Translations under genes and position numbers: made by a program | The notes under the pieces: model-generated | Seen by the model: the letters and a program-made list of their open reading frames with translations, nothing else | Databases searched by the model: none | What the model was told of the DNA's origin: nothing | Assembly: GCA_947179485.1 (NCBI GenBank) | Contig: OX359245.1 | Span: 72,651,067 to 72,715,066, forward strand | Reading direction: 5' to 3' | Length of the DNA: 64,000 nt | DNA from: Allacma fusca | Taxonomy: Eukaryota > Arthropoda > Collembola > Symphypleona > Sminthuridae | In this document: positions 38,685 through 49,908 of the stretch, piece by piece | Layout of the letters: every line of letters begins with the position of its first letter | Position numbering within the stretch: position 1 is the first letter of the stretch

Positions 38685-38900
38685 GTAATTGTGACTTGAC
38701 TTGACTAGCGTTTACTTTTTACGTGAAGTCATATGCCAGTCAAGTCTAGTCAAGTCATGTGATTTCGCAAGTTGCCAGAGTCTATTCTAATCAAGTTTTA
38801 TAATATTAACACCATGTGTAGTCAAGTCAAGTCTTTTACATGTATTTTGCTTTCTAGTCAAGTTAAGTCTAGACTTTTGTAGTCAAGTCTGACTAGACTA
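38685..38900. repeat. Motif array, GACTTGACT/AGTCAAGTC type
   Basis: Short region of repeated ACTTGACTTGACTAG and AGTCAAGTCAAGTC, closing with GGGCAGCAGTGCTCTG. The closing sequence, reversed (CAGAGCACTGCTGCCC), looks like a hAT terminus and resembles the end of the element at 22713. No partner end or target duplication was found. Confidence 0.6.
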
Positions 38901-39602
38901 GGGCAGCAGTGCTCTGGCCTTATAAATTATCGAACCACCACTTCGAATTTCCCAGTTTTCCAAAAATTATGGGAAACTTCTCAACAAACGGAATCCTGGA
39001 GCGTTCTTGGTTTTGAACTCGTCGACACAAAGGCTTCAATACCATTGAGATAAGCTGGAAGCAAAATTCCCCAACACAACCTCCTGACCATGTAGATATG
39101 CAATATGCAATCCATTTTGAATTTTGAATGTTTCGATATTTCGAGAAATTTGAAAAATACATAATTTACGCTTTAAGTTTCCCTTGCACATTTCCCTGTA
39201 CATGTACATAGTTGTGCAAACCGCTTCGAATTTCCGAATTTTCAAAAATTCGAAAAATAGAGATATCACACAAACCGGGATTGGGTTTTAAACTTCACTG
39301 AAACATTTCTTCAGCATGCGTGTATGCAAACCCGTTCAAATATTTCAGTTTCTGAGAACTTCGAAAAAATTTCGCTCATAAAAAACCAAATTGCGATACC
39401 ACAACAAGCTGCGAAAATAGTTTCCATTTATACTCATACGACGCCCATCGCTTCACTCATTGAGCTGTCGGTCAACCGATTGCAATTTACGATTTTTTTA
39501 TAGTGGTAACACGCAGGGTCGGATTTATGTGGGAAGACGGGAAGAATCTTCCCAGGGAAAAACAATTTTCAGCAGGGAAACTTTCAAACGGGGTTGTCAA
39601 AT

Positions 39603-39735
39603 CTGTTGACCTTTTTTTGACAGGGATTTTCGAAATTGTTGAGGTGTTTTATGGAAAACAATTTTTGTCAGCAGGGATTTTTGAACTTGTGGGGGTGTTT
39701 TATGGAAAACAATTTTTGTCAACAGGGAGTTTTAA
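39603..39735 (+). repeat. About 57-bp tandem repeat, 2-3 units
   Basis: Repeated GGTGTTTTATGGAAAACAAT followed by TTTTGTCA(R)CAGGGA. It is next to CAGGGTCGGATTTATG at 39515, which resembles a hAT terminus, but no opposite end is visible. Confidence 0.7.
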
Positions 39736-39789
39736 ACTTGCTTCAAACAGGGGCATCATGACCAGCAGGGAAAATATGTGTATAATTTT

Positions 39790-40345
39790 CTTTCAAGTAT
39801 GTTTCACTAATAATTATATAGATTGGGAGACCGTAAACGAATGTTTCAGCCCTTTAGGTGCTACGGTTAGTAAAATAATTATTTTTACAATTCTTGAGTA
39901 TAAAAATTCCCAGTGTATTAAAGAGCTATAAATGATATATTAAAAAATCATTCTAGACCTGTAAAAAATCGGTTGCACAAATGTTCATTACGTACTTGCA
40001 GGGGCTTATGTGCTCATATGATTTTTTAAAATTATTTCAGTATTTTTCCTCTAAAAGCAAAACTGATAACATGCGTGGTCACTTTCGTAAACTTCCTCAA
40101 TAGGAACCCACCCACAAATCATATTAAATCACCTCAAATACCCCCTAAATCTTTGTAGGTGCTTTGACCACACACTCCAAACTTTGAGAAATTACATCTA
40201 AATTATTAGTTCATTAGTAGTTTACAAATACGATTACATTAAAGAGGACATCGATTTGTGCTGGTAGATTTTATGTACAAAGGGTTTAAGATCAATTGAA
40301 CGCAATCATGAGTTTAGTTTTTTAAATTTAGTAGTTATTTAATTC
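39790..40345 (+). repeat. Internal fragment of the long-TIR transposon family, with empty pogo site
   Basis: Matches 27330-28920 without the 892-bp insertion (shared CGAATGTTTCAGCCCTTTA, GTAGATTTTATGTACAAAGG, CGCAATCATGAG). Around 40225 the sequence runs through the insertion point uninterrupted. Confidence 0.82.
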
Positions 40346-40419
40346 GGTACAACATATTTTTAAAGCGAAGCGCTTTTGTAAAATTGCTCGTTTTTGATTT
40401 TGTCCTTCTAAAGGCTTCC

Positions 40420-40990
40420 GCACGGGATGAGATACAACGACCGGACCAGCTGCAAACGACCTATTGGGTCCTGGACTTGGGAATAACGCTTTTACTTTTT
40501 CAATTTTCGAAATTTCATGAAATTTTACGAAAATTCATGAAATTTTGAAATTTCCACAAATTTACGTAAAATTATGATTTAACCGCACAAACGATTTCGT
40601 TGATCACAAAAGTCGTGGAAAATATCTTTCCCACCCCAAATTTTATGAAATTTCGAAAATATTCAGAATTTACGTAAAAATCTGATTTAACTGCACAAAC
40701 GAATTCCTTGATCACTATAATCGTGGAGAATACCTTCCCCGCGGCAAAATTCGAATTTTGATGAAATTTCGAAAAAAAAATCATGAAATTTCGCAAAAAA
40801 ACTTCGAATTGTCGTGAAAACCTGATTTAACCACGGGAAAATACTCGTTGATCCCTATAAGGCCGTAAAAATAGCTTCCCCGACTCGAAATTTCTTCAAA
40901 TTTTGCAAAATCTCCCAATTTATGTAGAAACCACATTTAACCACAGAAATGAATTCCTTGATTTCCAAGGACGTGGAAAATACGTTCCGC
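40420..40990. repeat. About 115-bp degenerate minisatellite, 4 units
   Basis: Four imperfect units each containing TTTACGTA(R)AAA, CTGATTTAACC, a TTGATCAC-like stretch, CGTGGAAAATA and TTCCCC, separated by ATGAAATTTCGAAA palindromes. A single related unit lies near 53945-54130, and looser relatives near 35760-35980 and 38930-39410. Confidence 0.75.
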
Positions 40991-41802
40991 GGGAGGCATT
41001 AGTGTATTGGCCAAATGTGGGCTTCTATACCAGATCTAGGATAGAATATAGGCCCAGATCTGTGGTGCAAAATAAAAATGAGAAATAAAGGCATGGATAT
41101 AGGCTAAAAATAAATACAGGCTAGGATGAAAATCTAGGTAGGGTCTCCAGATTGCTTCTCGGGGTTAGGGAATATAGGCTAGGCTTCCTGAAACTACCCA
41201 CACCTAGAACGCATATAGGTAAGCCGGTGTGTAAATATTATCGCGTTGCTGTGGGTTACATACATTATAAAGTATGGTGTTACTATGTAATAATATTGTG
41301 TTGCTGTTAGTTACCACTAGGATTATTTGTGTTAGACAACAATACTCTCTTTTATATTGTATCTCCAAATTAGATGATTTGATTGGTATTCCTTGTTCTT
41401 TAAACCATTGTACGTACAATAAGCTAGGCTAGAATTCACTCTTGTTCTTACTTTTGAATCTTCAACACCTAAGAAATTACTCCTCCTAAATAAAACCATT
41501 CTTTTCCATTTTACTTTTCTTCCCCTGCTTTATTCACCTCCCATATAACTCCGTAAAGGTGCAGGGTAGGACAAAAAGATTCAACTACCTTATTGCCCTC
41601 CTTGATTCTAAAAGAACAAGAGTATTGGTAATATTTTAAAATAATCATTACTTTTAATTTAATTATTTATTAATTAATTTAATTATACTATTATAATTTA
41701 TTCAAGTGTGGTAGTCGCCATAAGCATCCTCCCCATCCTCTCACAGCCAAGTATCCTCCAATAAAAACCCTCCAATAAAAACCCCCCAATACAAATCCAA
41801 TA

Positions 41803-42819
41803 ATGGCTCAAGTCTCTTATTCCCAAATCTTTGCCGATCTGCCCAAATATGATGGCAAATCCTCCTCAGTCAAATGGCTTGAACTATTTGACGAGATTTC
41901 CCTCCACTACAATCTAGATAATTTTTGGAAATAAAGAAATCTGTCCCGTTGCTTTCATGCAGCGGTCGCTGCCTGGTGGTCGTTTCATTCTAAATCCGTC
42001 CTCCCTGAGCTTGATGCTGAAAGTGCCCCATTTAAGTATCAAACCTGCTGCAACTCACTCAAGGAAGTTTTTCCTGAGGAGGACGACAGGAAAAAGGCGA
42101 AATTGCTAAATAAAACTCGTGTATTTCGCGTTCGTAAGGACGGTCCATTAGATTATGCAATGGCCAAGCTAAATTTATTTGATCGGATTGATTCGAATAT
42201 GGAGAAATCCAAACAACTTCATTACTTGTTTAAAGGGCTCCCAGCTCAGATTGCACACACTGTACATCGGAATTTGGGTAATGACGCTTGTGTCAATGAA
42301 TTCATTAAAGAATTGAAATATCAGTGCAATGATCCCCATTTCCACTTATTTACCTCCTCCACTCAAAATCCAGAAGTTCCTTCTGAACTTTACGATCCCG
42401 ATTACAACCCTCCAAACCCTCCAAAGCCTCAACCAACCAGAAACTTCAATTATCCAAATAAATATCCCTTTATTGGTGAAATAAAACAACAGATGTGTGG
42501 TTATTGTGATAGGCCTGGTCATCACATCAGACAATGCTATATTTTCAATAGACACTACGTTGCACGTCACAATATCGAGAATCCCCAAGATCCTCCAAAT
42601 TCTTCACAAAACCCTAAAACAGCTCCCCCACAAAATTCTCAAAATACTCCGATGCGACCTAATAATGGTGGTCGACCTTTTACCCGTTCCCAGAATACTC
42701 CTGATAATCGCAGAACCGCAGACTGCAACACTCTAGCATCACTAATGCATGTTGATGTACTCCTCCCTACAAATCACGTGTCTGGAAATGTTCCGCGCTC
42801 TGGCTATTTAAACGAGTAA
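41803..42819 (+). pseudogene. Gag of the outer Ty3-type element, one nonsense codon
   Basis: Starts MAQVSYSQIF. A TAA at 41932 interrupts the frame, after which the same frame runs open to 42819. The C-terminal part contains one CX2CX4HX4C zinc knuckle (CGYCDRPGHHIRQC) followed by a proline/asparagine-rich tail. A gag polyprotein that would package the element RNA. Confidence 0.8.
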
Positions 42820-43025
42820 GCCTGGAAACGCGGGCACTCCAGGCTGAAAATGGTAAGGATAATAATTTGTATGTACATAGTAATAATAGTGATCGCATCC
42901 CGATGCAGTCACATAGTAGTAATATGGCTCTCAATAAGTGTAATAATTATTCTAGCATCCCAGTGTCGCCGGTAGTTCGCTAATTTGACATCTTTGGTAA
43001 ATTACAGCATAGTAGTAATGGTCTG

Positions 43026-43610
43026 ATGATTCCTCTTGAACTTGAGAAAATTCATACTCAGGGTTTTATTGATAGCGGTGCCTGTTTGTTAATAATTAGT
43101 GAATCCTTCTTTAATAAATTGCCCTCCCATATTAAGTCAAGAGTACGTGTTCTCAATTTTCCCTTTTCTATTGGATTAGCAAGTACGGATTCACCACGAG
43201 TTCCAGTCAATAAATTGATTCATTTAAATGTGAAAATTGCAAGTTATTCTACTTCTTGGCAGTTTTATATTTTCCCTCAGTGTTCTCAAGACATCAGTTT
43301 AGGAGTGGACTTACTTCATCTTGAAAACCTCATCATTGATTTCGGTAAGCTATCAATTGGTCAACCGGTGTATAAAGTTGACAGCAGTAGTCAAACAGAA
43401 AAGGAAAATTTGGGTTTTCCACTCTATCCTCCCATTACTGGTGAGAATACCAAAGAAGTCGTAGGGAACTCCGAGATTCCCTCCTCCCCTATATCCGGTC
43501 CTCCACAAACGCTTGAGAATCCTCCCATAGTTATGGAAGATTGTAGACTACCTTTGAATTCCATCCCCTATTCCGGTCCTCCAGACCGTGCAACAAACCC
43601 TCCAAGGTAA
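43026..43610 (+). pseudogene. Aspartic protease domain of the outer element
   Basis: Retropepsin-like segment with the active-site triplet in GFIDSGACLLIIS, and the later hydrophobic ISLGVDLL stretch. It continues into proline-rich linker codons and ends at 43610. In the intact family it would be fused to reverse transcriptase in Pol. Here the downstream frame is broken and interrupted. Confidence 0.75.
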
Positions 43611-43855
43611 TAATTACAAATGACAGTAATCCTCAAGCCCTTACGTTTCGTTGTACCACTGTATATCCGGTGGATATCCCTAAAAAATTGTGCTGTTAAA
43701 GTTACAGTTTCAGTTCCCAATATGATTAATATGTTTGGTTTATTCATCCCTTACGAGAGTGTGTTACATAGCAAGTTAATTAGCATTCAGGATTCAGTAG
43801 TTAGTAGTAGAGCAAGTAAGTTATTAGTTTACAATCTATCTGATAGTATGTATAT

Positions 43856-44127
43856 TGTTACGACATTATTAGAATAACTATAGTTGTTATTATTGAGTCA
43901 AACAATTATTGCTAGTTTTAGAAATAATGAATTATAATATTATGAAAGATATTCACCAATACTTACTACACGATGCTTAGCTAACTAAATGACTACAATC
44001 TATTCTGTTGAATAAATTAAGGGAGGTGATTCCTGGTTTAGCTCTTGACATAACTTGACCTATCTTTACTACTCTCTACCACTGAGCCACCCTACACTAT
44101 TTCACTCATACATTTTACATTCCTACA
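43856..44127 (+). repeat. 5' LTR of nested element
   Basis: 272 bp, starts TGTTACGACATTATTAG, ends ACATTCCTACA. Followed by AGGTGCGGG, a candidate primer-binding zone shared with the outer element, though it does not begin with the usual TGG. Confidence 0.92.
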
Positions 44128-44845
44128 AGGTGCGGGTTTCTTGACTCATCCTCATCACCGTTATTTCCCCGCCCCCACCGGACAATCAGAATTTGTGCAC
44201 ATACTAAACAAAACAAAACCCCACACTATTTTTACAGTGATTTATTTTTAACGACACCAGTGCTCCGATCTAACTTTTGGTTGGTTTAGTGACCAAGTCT
44301 GCTGACCAAGTGATTCCCCTACTGGTTGCGACTACTGGTTCTTTACGTTAACCAGATTACTCACATCTAATAGTTTTAAAGTGTCACAAGTGAAAATTAA
44401 AGGCACCATCTACCTAATTCTGTGTTACTGACAAGTAATATTTTTCTAGTGTTCAAGGTTAACATTTGATCCGACCAGAGTTGACTTTACCGTCCTACCT
44501 GTGTTTGATCTTTACATCAGAGTTCTGACCTGTGTTGACCTTTGCGTCTGACCAGTAGTTGAACTCATTCAAAATTACTTGAACCTCAAAAAAATTGAAA
44601 AAGTGTAAATACTGGGGAAACCCCTGCCCAATTTTTTTAAAAATCACAACAACATTAATTATTTAAAGAAAAAGGTAAAATCAGAACAAACCCCTGCTCA
44701 AAGTTTTAAAAAATTATAAAGACTTGTCATTTAACTACTTTTTCTCAATCGGTGGAAGTTGCTGCGACCCGACCATCTCTCACTGCTAAGCCAACCCCAT
44801 GGTCCTCATGAACATAATTCTGACAGTCAGTAATAGATATTAACC

Positions 44846-45820
44846 ATGACTTCATTCTTACCGAACGAAATATTCTCCAACATTCCCACCTACGATGGAC
44901 AATCATCATGCAAAACTTGGCTGAAATCCTTAAACTACCGATGTACCCATTTCAAACTGACTGACAAATGGAAAATCGAAAATATGGATTATTTACTCAA
45001 AGGAACTGCTCTACATTGGTGGAATTTTTCCAACGACAATTTTCTAGAGAATTTAAATATTGCTAACTCCCAACTACGTTTCAAGGAATTTGAAGAACAA
45101 ATCCAGAACGCATTTTCAGAAAAAGACGATAAAGCCATTGCTACAGCAGAAAATTCAACCACTGTATTTCATGCTGAAACAGACAACGCTCGCGATTACA
45201 TTTACAAGAAATTAAGTATCTTTAAACGTATGGACCCTACAATGACTGACTCCTGTAAACTCGACTACCTATACCAAGGACTACCTCAAGATCTGGCCTG
45301 GAATTTACAACTAAAACTTGGCGCTGACGGTACCATTGAACAATTTCAAAAACACTTAGATTTCTCTACCTCTAAATTACAATCCCACAACGCTCAACTA
45401 CTGCAACAACAACATCCAACAGACATGGCCAAACTTTATGAATTCCCAATAAGAAACACTAGTCAGCCACAACTTCAAACTCTGAATATGCATATACCGA
45501 CAGACCAGATACCAGCTGAACTACCCCAAACAATTACAACTACATCCCACACTTGTCCATTCTGTAATACAAACACCCACCAACTACGCCACCGCTATAC
45601 GTTCAAACGATGGCTAAATGAGACTAATATCGTTACCAGCAACCCAAATAATAACTATCAACGACGAAACGACCCTACAACTCAACAACAATTTGGACAA
45701 CTCGACCAACAATTTCCTAATCACAGGCCAAATCAACTTAATCATCTAAATACAATCTACGATTCAATCAGTGACCACTACCCTTCAAATGAGGACCAAT
45801 ACTGGCGATCGGAAAACTAA
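44846..45820 (+). CDS. Gag protein of the nested LTR element
   Basis: 324 codons from an ATG. The N-terminal part (KTWLKSLNYRCTHF, ALHWWNF, FEEQIQNAF, YLYQGLPQDLAW) follows the Ty3-type capsid layout also seen in the outer element. The zinc-knuckle position reads CPFCNTNTHQLRHRY, where the last cysteine of CX2CX4HX4C is an arginine. The glutamine/asparagine-rich tail is typical. The frame ends at 45820. Confidence 0.8.
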   Translation: MTSFLPNEIFSNIPTYDGQSSCKTWLKSLNYRCTHFKLTDKWKIENMDYLLKGTALHWWNFSNDNFLENLNIANSQLRFKEFEEQIQNAFSEKDDKAIATAENSTTVFHAETDNARDYIYKKLSIFKRMDPTMTDSCKLDYLYQGLPQDLAWNLQLKLGADGTIEQFQKHLDFSTSKLQSHNAQLLQQQHPTDMAKLYEFPIRNTSQPQLQTLNMHIPTDQIPAELPQTITTTSHTCPFCNTNTHQLRHRYTFKRWLNETNIVTSNPNNNYQRRNDPTTQQQFGQLDQQFPNHRPNQLNHLNTIYDSISDHYPSNEDQYWRSEN

Positions 45821-45828
45821 ATCGCCTG

Positions 45829-46260
45829 GTGAAGAAGGGAGATCATCAGGCTACACAACAAGTCATCACGGAAACCTCCCACCGTATCAGCAATTCTAGA
45901 ACCAACCCAAAGCTCATCCCATTAATGTCAATTGTATTTGATAGTCCTCCCACTCCCCCGCGAAAACGGAAACATCCGCCTTCGTTATCCCTTATTCCCA
46001 AAACGTTCCCCAACTCTCCATATACCCCAGATTATCCCCGTTACTTCCCGCGACAAGGATCTGATCCACGACATCACCGATTTCATCCCACTACCAAGCA
46101 AAATATCTTCAACTCCCAATATCCAAGCATCCAACAACCCCTACCTGTTCTAGACGATCTACAACGACACATGATGAAAATTAGCACACTACCCCGCACA
46201 ACTTTAAAAAATGCAAAATCCAGCAAGCGAATAATTAATCACTCCTTATTTCCCAACTAG
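45829..46260 (+). CDS. Proline-rich ORF downstream of gag in the nested element
   Basis: 143 codons opening 8 bp after the gag stop, rich in P, S, R and H (PPTPPRKRKHPPS). Unrecognised. Likely the separated C-terminal part of the gag frame or a remnant of a Gag-Pol linker; no protease motif. The stop falls just before TAAAAGCCCCGTGCTTCG, where sequence character changes. Confidence 0.4.
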   Translation: MKKGDHQATQQVITETSHRISNSRTNPKLIPLMSIVFDSPPTPPRKRKHPPSLSLIPKTFPNSPYTPDYPRYFPRQGSDPRHHRFHPTTKQNIFNSQYPSIQQPLPVLDDLQRHMMKISTLPRTTLKNAKSSKRIINHSLFPN

Positions 46261-47404
46261 TAAAAGCCCCGTGCTTCGCACAGGAGCAATTACTTGTGTA
46301 AATAAATAGTGTAAATAATAAAAGTGTAAATGGCAATAAATCTCGTATCAAGGTCTGTCGAGAAGGATTAATATTGATATCCCGCTTCGCCAGGCAAAGT
46401 AATCTCATATAAGAAGTGAAGTATTAACTGCAAGACTAACAATTCGTTTCATATAGGTAGTTGGCAATTCATCATCAAAATATTATGGAACAGCTTCCGG
46501 CCCACTAAAGTTTTTTCCCAAACTCAATATTGACTATACACGTGGAATTTAACTAATCGCTTGATCAGTTTAATACCAACGTCGTTATTAAATCTTGCTG
46601 TTGCATCACTGTATGGTGCTTCACCCCTTATTGTTAGTGGATCAGCACACCGTGCTGATCAAATATGATTTTTTGTTATTATAATTTGTATATAGATCCG
46701 TTGTACCGCAATATTGTAACTCAGACAACTAAGCCTCAGACACTGGACGCACTGATTATTTAAAATGAAAGGATTTCATATTAGCGCAACACATTTAACT
46801 TGCTATAGTTACTAAAGTCCATGGTTCCTACAAATCCATTTTACATCCGAATGATATTTTTATGGATATAAAGATCAAAACTCTGGATGCTAAGGCTTGT
46901 AATTATTCTTCCTAATAAGAATCCCACACTAATGTGAACTAAGTTCAGTCATTAAAATTCTCCTCTTATCAAATTATTCAGTACTGTAACCGAACGTAGT
47001 TTTTATCACTACCAGTCTTAATTTAATCCAAATTTGATGATTTATGTCTGATGTTTATAATAATTATGGTTAGCGCTGTTAAGTGATAATCTAAAATGGC
47101 GTAATATTGCGAGCTTCCAGTATGCTGCAAGCAGTTGGTATATGCCGAGAAGAACAGCGAGCTGAGCGAGCTGAAAAACCTCTCCACTGCGACAGAGTTT
47201 CAGCTTTCAGCCCGCTGTGCTTCTCGGCTTGTTGTATATACCACCGACTTGCTTGGCTGTATAGTAAATCAGCCGGGAGGGTTTGAATTTGTGAAATAAG
47301 CCGCGAAGGTTTGAATTGTACTACAAACGCGCGAAGGTTTAAATCAACAGAAGTGCTCAATAATAATAAAGGATTATTCATACAGTCTACCCCAAACAAA
47401 TAAT
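46261..47404. other. Non-coding insert region within the nested LTR element
   Basis: Unlike the flanking gag-like DNA. It contains GGTGCTTCACCCCTTATTG followed by the palindrome GATCAGCACACCGTGCTGATC near 46641-46661. This type of block recurs near 32755-32805 and 34995-35045, so it is probably a dispersed repeat terminus. It also holds the 130-bp hairpin described separately. Confidence 0.5.
47127..47258. repeat. Imperfect 130-bp palindrome (hairpin)
   Basis: Left half carries AAGCAGTTGGTATATGCCGA and AGAAGAACAGCG. The right half carries the complement CGCTGTGCTTCTCGGC and ATATACCACCGACTTGCTT. The loop is around CCTCTCCACTGCGACAGAG. Could be a miniature foldback repeat or a structured transcript; no evidence separates these. 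Confidence 0.7.
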
Positions 47405-47704
47405 TTGAGAGAAATTAGGAAACAACATAGATGGAATAACCAACATACACATCATCATCAGAACAACTCCAATAAAAGACATGCCAAATTCCCAAGAAAG
47501 GACTTACAACAACGAAGACACTTTAGAAACCACTATACAGAGAACAATAACTACCCTGCCCACACTTTACGAATCTCCACAAACACAACAATACCACCAA
47601 CTTGTTCATTCTGTAATACTGGCAATCACAAATTACGTGACTGTTATGCCTTCAGACAATGGATAACAATGCATTCAAGAACACCACGAATTCTACCAGA
47701 ATAA
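47405..47704 (+). pseudogene. Second gag fragment with intact zinc knuckle
   Basis: About 99 codons without a clear start, carrying CSFCNTGNHKLRDCY, a proper CX2CX4HX4C knuckle, followed by FRQWI. It resembles the knuckle region of the upstream Gag (which has lost its last cysteine). It looks like the tail of a second gag copy joined just upstream of the 3' LTR, so the nested element may be a recombinant. Confidence 0.65.
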
Positions 47705-47818
47705 ATGCGAATTAGTTAATTTCCAATCCATTGCTATGACCAGACGTGCTTAACCTATAACACTCCCATGACGGAGAGATGTTCCAGTCTCAAAACACCC
47801 CACCCCGGGAAGGAGAAG

Positions 47819-48090
47819 TGTTACGACATTATTAGAATAACTATAGTTGTTATTATTGAGTCAAACAATTATTGCTAGTTTTAGAAATAATGAATTATAA
47901 TATTATGAAAGATATTCACCAATACTTACTACACGATGCTTAGCTAACTAAATGACTACAATCTATTCTGTTGAATAAATTAAGGGAGGTGATTCCTGGT
48001 TTAGCTCTTGACATAACTTGACCTATCTTTACTACTCTCTACCACTGAGCCACCCTACACTATTTCACTCATACATTTTACATTCCTACA
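47819..48090 (+). repeat. 3' LTR of nested element
   Basis: 272 bp, no difference from the 5' LTR seen by eye. Followed by target copy ATAT at 48091-48094. Confidence 0.92.
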
Positions 48091-48131
48091 ATATCTGATA
48101 TATATATGTTACGTTACCTTAAAAAACCATT

Positions 48132-49053
48132 TTGGGGAAAGTACATGTAGATATTGAATTTGAAAAGTATTTAATTCCTAAGTGTAATAAAAATCTAAAA
48201 TCTATTAACTCGTTCACAATGGACAATGTTAATCCGGATAAACTCCGAGACTACCAAAACCATCCGGTTGACCCTGATATAGACACCCAAGAGTTTTCCG
48301 AACATTTATCGGAGGGCCAGGTGTTAACTTTGAAGCGTTTGTTGTCAAAGTACAGAAAAGCCTTCGCTTTTCAATCCGGGGAAATTGGTTGCACAGATTT
48401 GGTTAAATTTTATATAGAACTACAAGATGATACTCCTTATGCTACCCGCCCTTATAGAGTTTCCCCGGCAGAGTGGAAAGAAATTGACCGTCAAATCCGG
48501 GAGTTGTTAGATAACGGTATTATAGAACCCTCAAACTCCCCATGGGCTGCTCCTGTTATTTTAAATCGGAAATCTGATGGTTCTTATCGTATGGCAGTTG
48601 ACACCCGCATCCTTAATTCCAAGACTAAGAAAATTGCTTATGTACTTCCCAGACAAGATGAAATATTTGACGCTTTTGTCGGATTTAAGTATGCTTCGTT
48701 TCTTGATTTTCTTAGTGCCTTCCACCAAATTGAGTGTACGGAGAGAGCAAAAGAATCCAGTCGACTCATTTGTCTATAGACGGATGTCATTTGAATTAAA
48801 AGGAGCCCCGAAAGGTTATCAAGATTTAATGTTAAAATTATTAGGTAAACTGGCGTGGGAGGTCTGGTTAAAACCAGCAGTGTTTTCTCACAATATAAGT
48901 ATTAGTTCAGTATCAAAATATTCTCCTTTTTATTTGATCTACGGTGTGACCCAACACTTTCGTGCGACAGTAATTTTCCCACCATTGATTTATTTAAGGA
49001 TGATTATGATCCACATAAAATTAGAAATAGAACTGAAGCTGCAACAACAATAG
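48132..49053 (+). pseudogene. Reverse transcriptase and integrase remnants of the outer element
   Basis: Residues typical of Ty3 Pol: the RPYRVSP entry motif, IIEPSNSPWAAPVIL, then SYRMAVDTRILN, and SFLDFLSAFHQI (first catalytic aspartate). A frameshift near 48775 moves the frame to the one containing FELKGAPKGYQDLM. The YxDD region, RNase H and most of integrase are gone. Directly after comes an integrase-end scrap (YSPFYLIYG). Not functional. Confidence 0.85.
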
Positions 49054-49203
49054 CTTCTGATAATACAAATGAAGTTAGAGCTGCAGAAAAACGAAGATTC
49101 GACAAAAGTCATCCCCCGAATTTATTTAATGTGGGTGATAAAACATTCTTTTCCATTTTACTTTTCTTCCCCTGCTTTATTCACCTCCCATATAACTCCG
49201 TAA

Positions 49204-49908
49204 ATATGTTCCGCTAGTAATAGTTATGTATCATGTGTACTTTGTTACTACACGGGTAGTAAATATACACATTGTAAAGTATTAATAATGTATACATAAT
49301 TATCCCGGGGTTTAAGGGAAAGTAATGTCTTCTAGGCTAAGGCAATTTCTAGGCAGGCGGTCCCTAATGCTAATAGCCTATATAGGATTATAGACAGGCA
49401 CTTGTCGCCACCAGCCTTGAGGGATAGGGGCATAAATCGTAAATTGAAAGTTTGGGCCTATAAGGGGGCCGCAGAAGATTTTAATATTATAGGCAGGATA
49501 TAGGCTAGGGTAATGAAAAGGCCCACCTTTGGTATTGGCAACGTAATGAACAAATTACACCGTCGACGCAGTGAAATCTCAAACTTTAAAGTTACAATTT
49601 TGTTTTCATGGAAATGTTTTCGATGATGACAACGTATAAAATACCTTCCACACAAAGACCAGAAAATAGGACTCATGATGAGAGCTGGGATATATTTCCC
49701 ACTCAAAAATTGCACGTTCAATGACATTTCCAAAAAAAGCAAAATTAACGGTTATTTTATCAACCTACTTTACTCTAAACATACATTTCGCGTTAACAAC
49801 TACCCAACCAGCCAAAATTACAGCTTCCAATCGACCTCACACTAGCGAGGCAGTAGCACTTCGCTTCTGTTGCAATCGATTCATCGATTGAAATTTTGGA
49901 TTTTTATT
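49204..49908. other. Intergenic with TAGGC-rich repeat
   Basis: 49320-49520 holds repeated TAGGCTA, ATAGGCAGG and GCCTATA motifs similar to 41020-41230. The rest is AT-rich. No gene recognised. Confidence 0.5.

Larger units (their letters stand above)
43856..48090 (+). mobile_element. Nested young LTR element, gag-only, 4235 bp
   Basis: Two 272-bp LTRs (43856-44127 and 47819-48090) that I read as identical, TG...CA ends, a purine tract (GGGAAGGAGAAG) just before the 3' LTR, and 4-bp flanks ATAT on both sides. Internal coding is limited to Gag-like ORFs; no protease, reverse transcriptase or integrase is present. Mobilisation must rely on enzymes supplied by a related element. Identical LTRs imply recent insertion. 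Confidence 0.9.
41278..49203 (+). mobile_element. Decayed Ty3-type LTR retrotransposon, split by a nested element
   Basis: 5' LTR about 41278-41556 (starts TGTTACTATG, ends ATAACTCCGTA). The 3' LTR keeps only its last 60 bp (49144-49203, identical at TTCCCCTGCTTTATTCACC). Between them lie gag, protease, reverse transcriptase and a scrap of integrase, with a young LTR element inserted at 43856-48090. RNase H and most of integrase are deleted. The AAGGTGCAGGG directly after the 5' LTR matches the same position in the nested element, so the two belong to related lineages. Confidence 0.82.
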
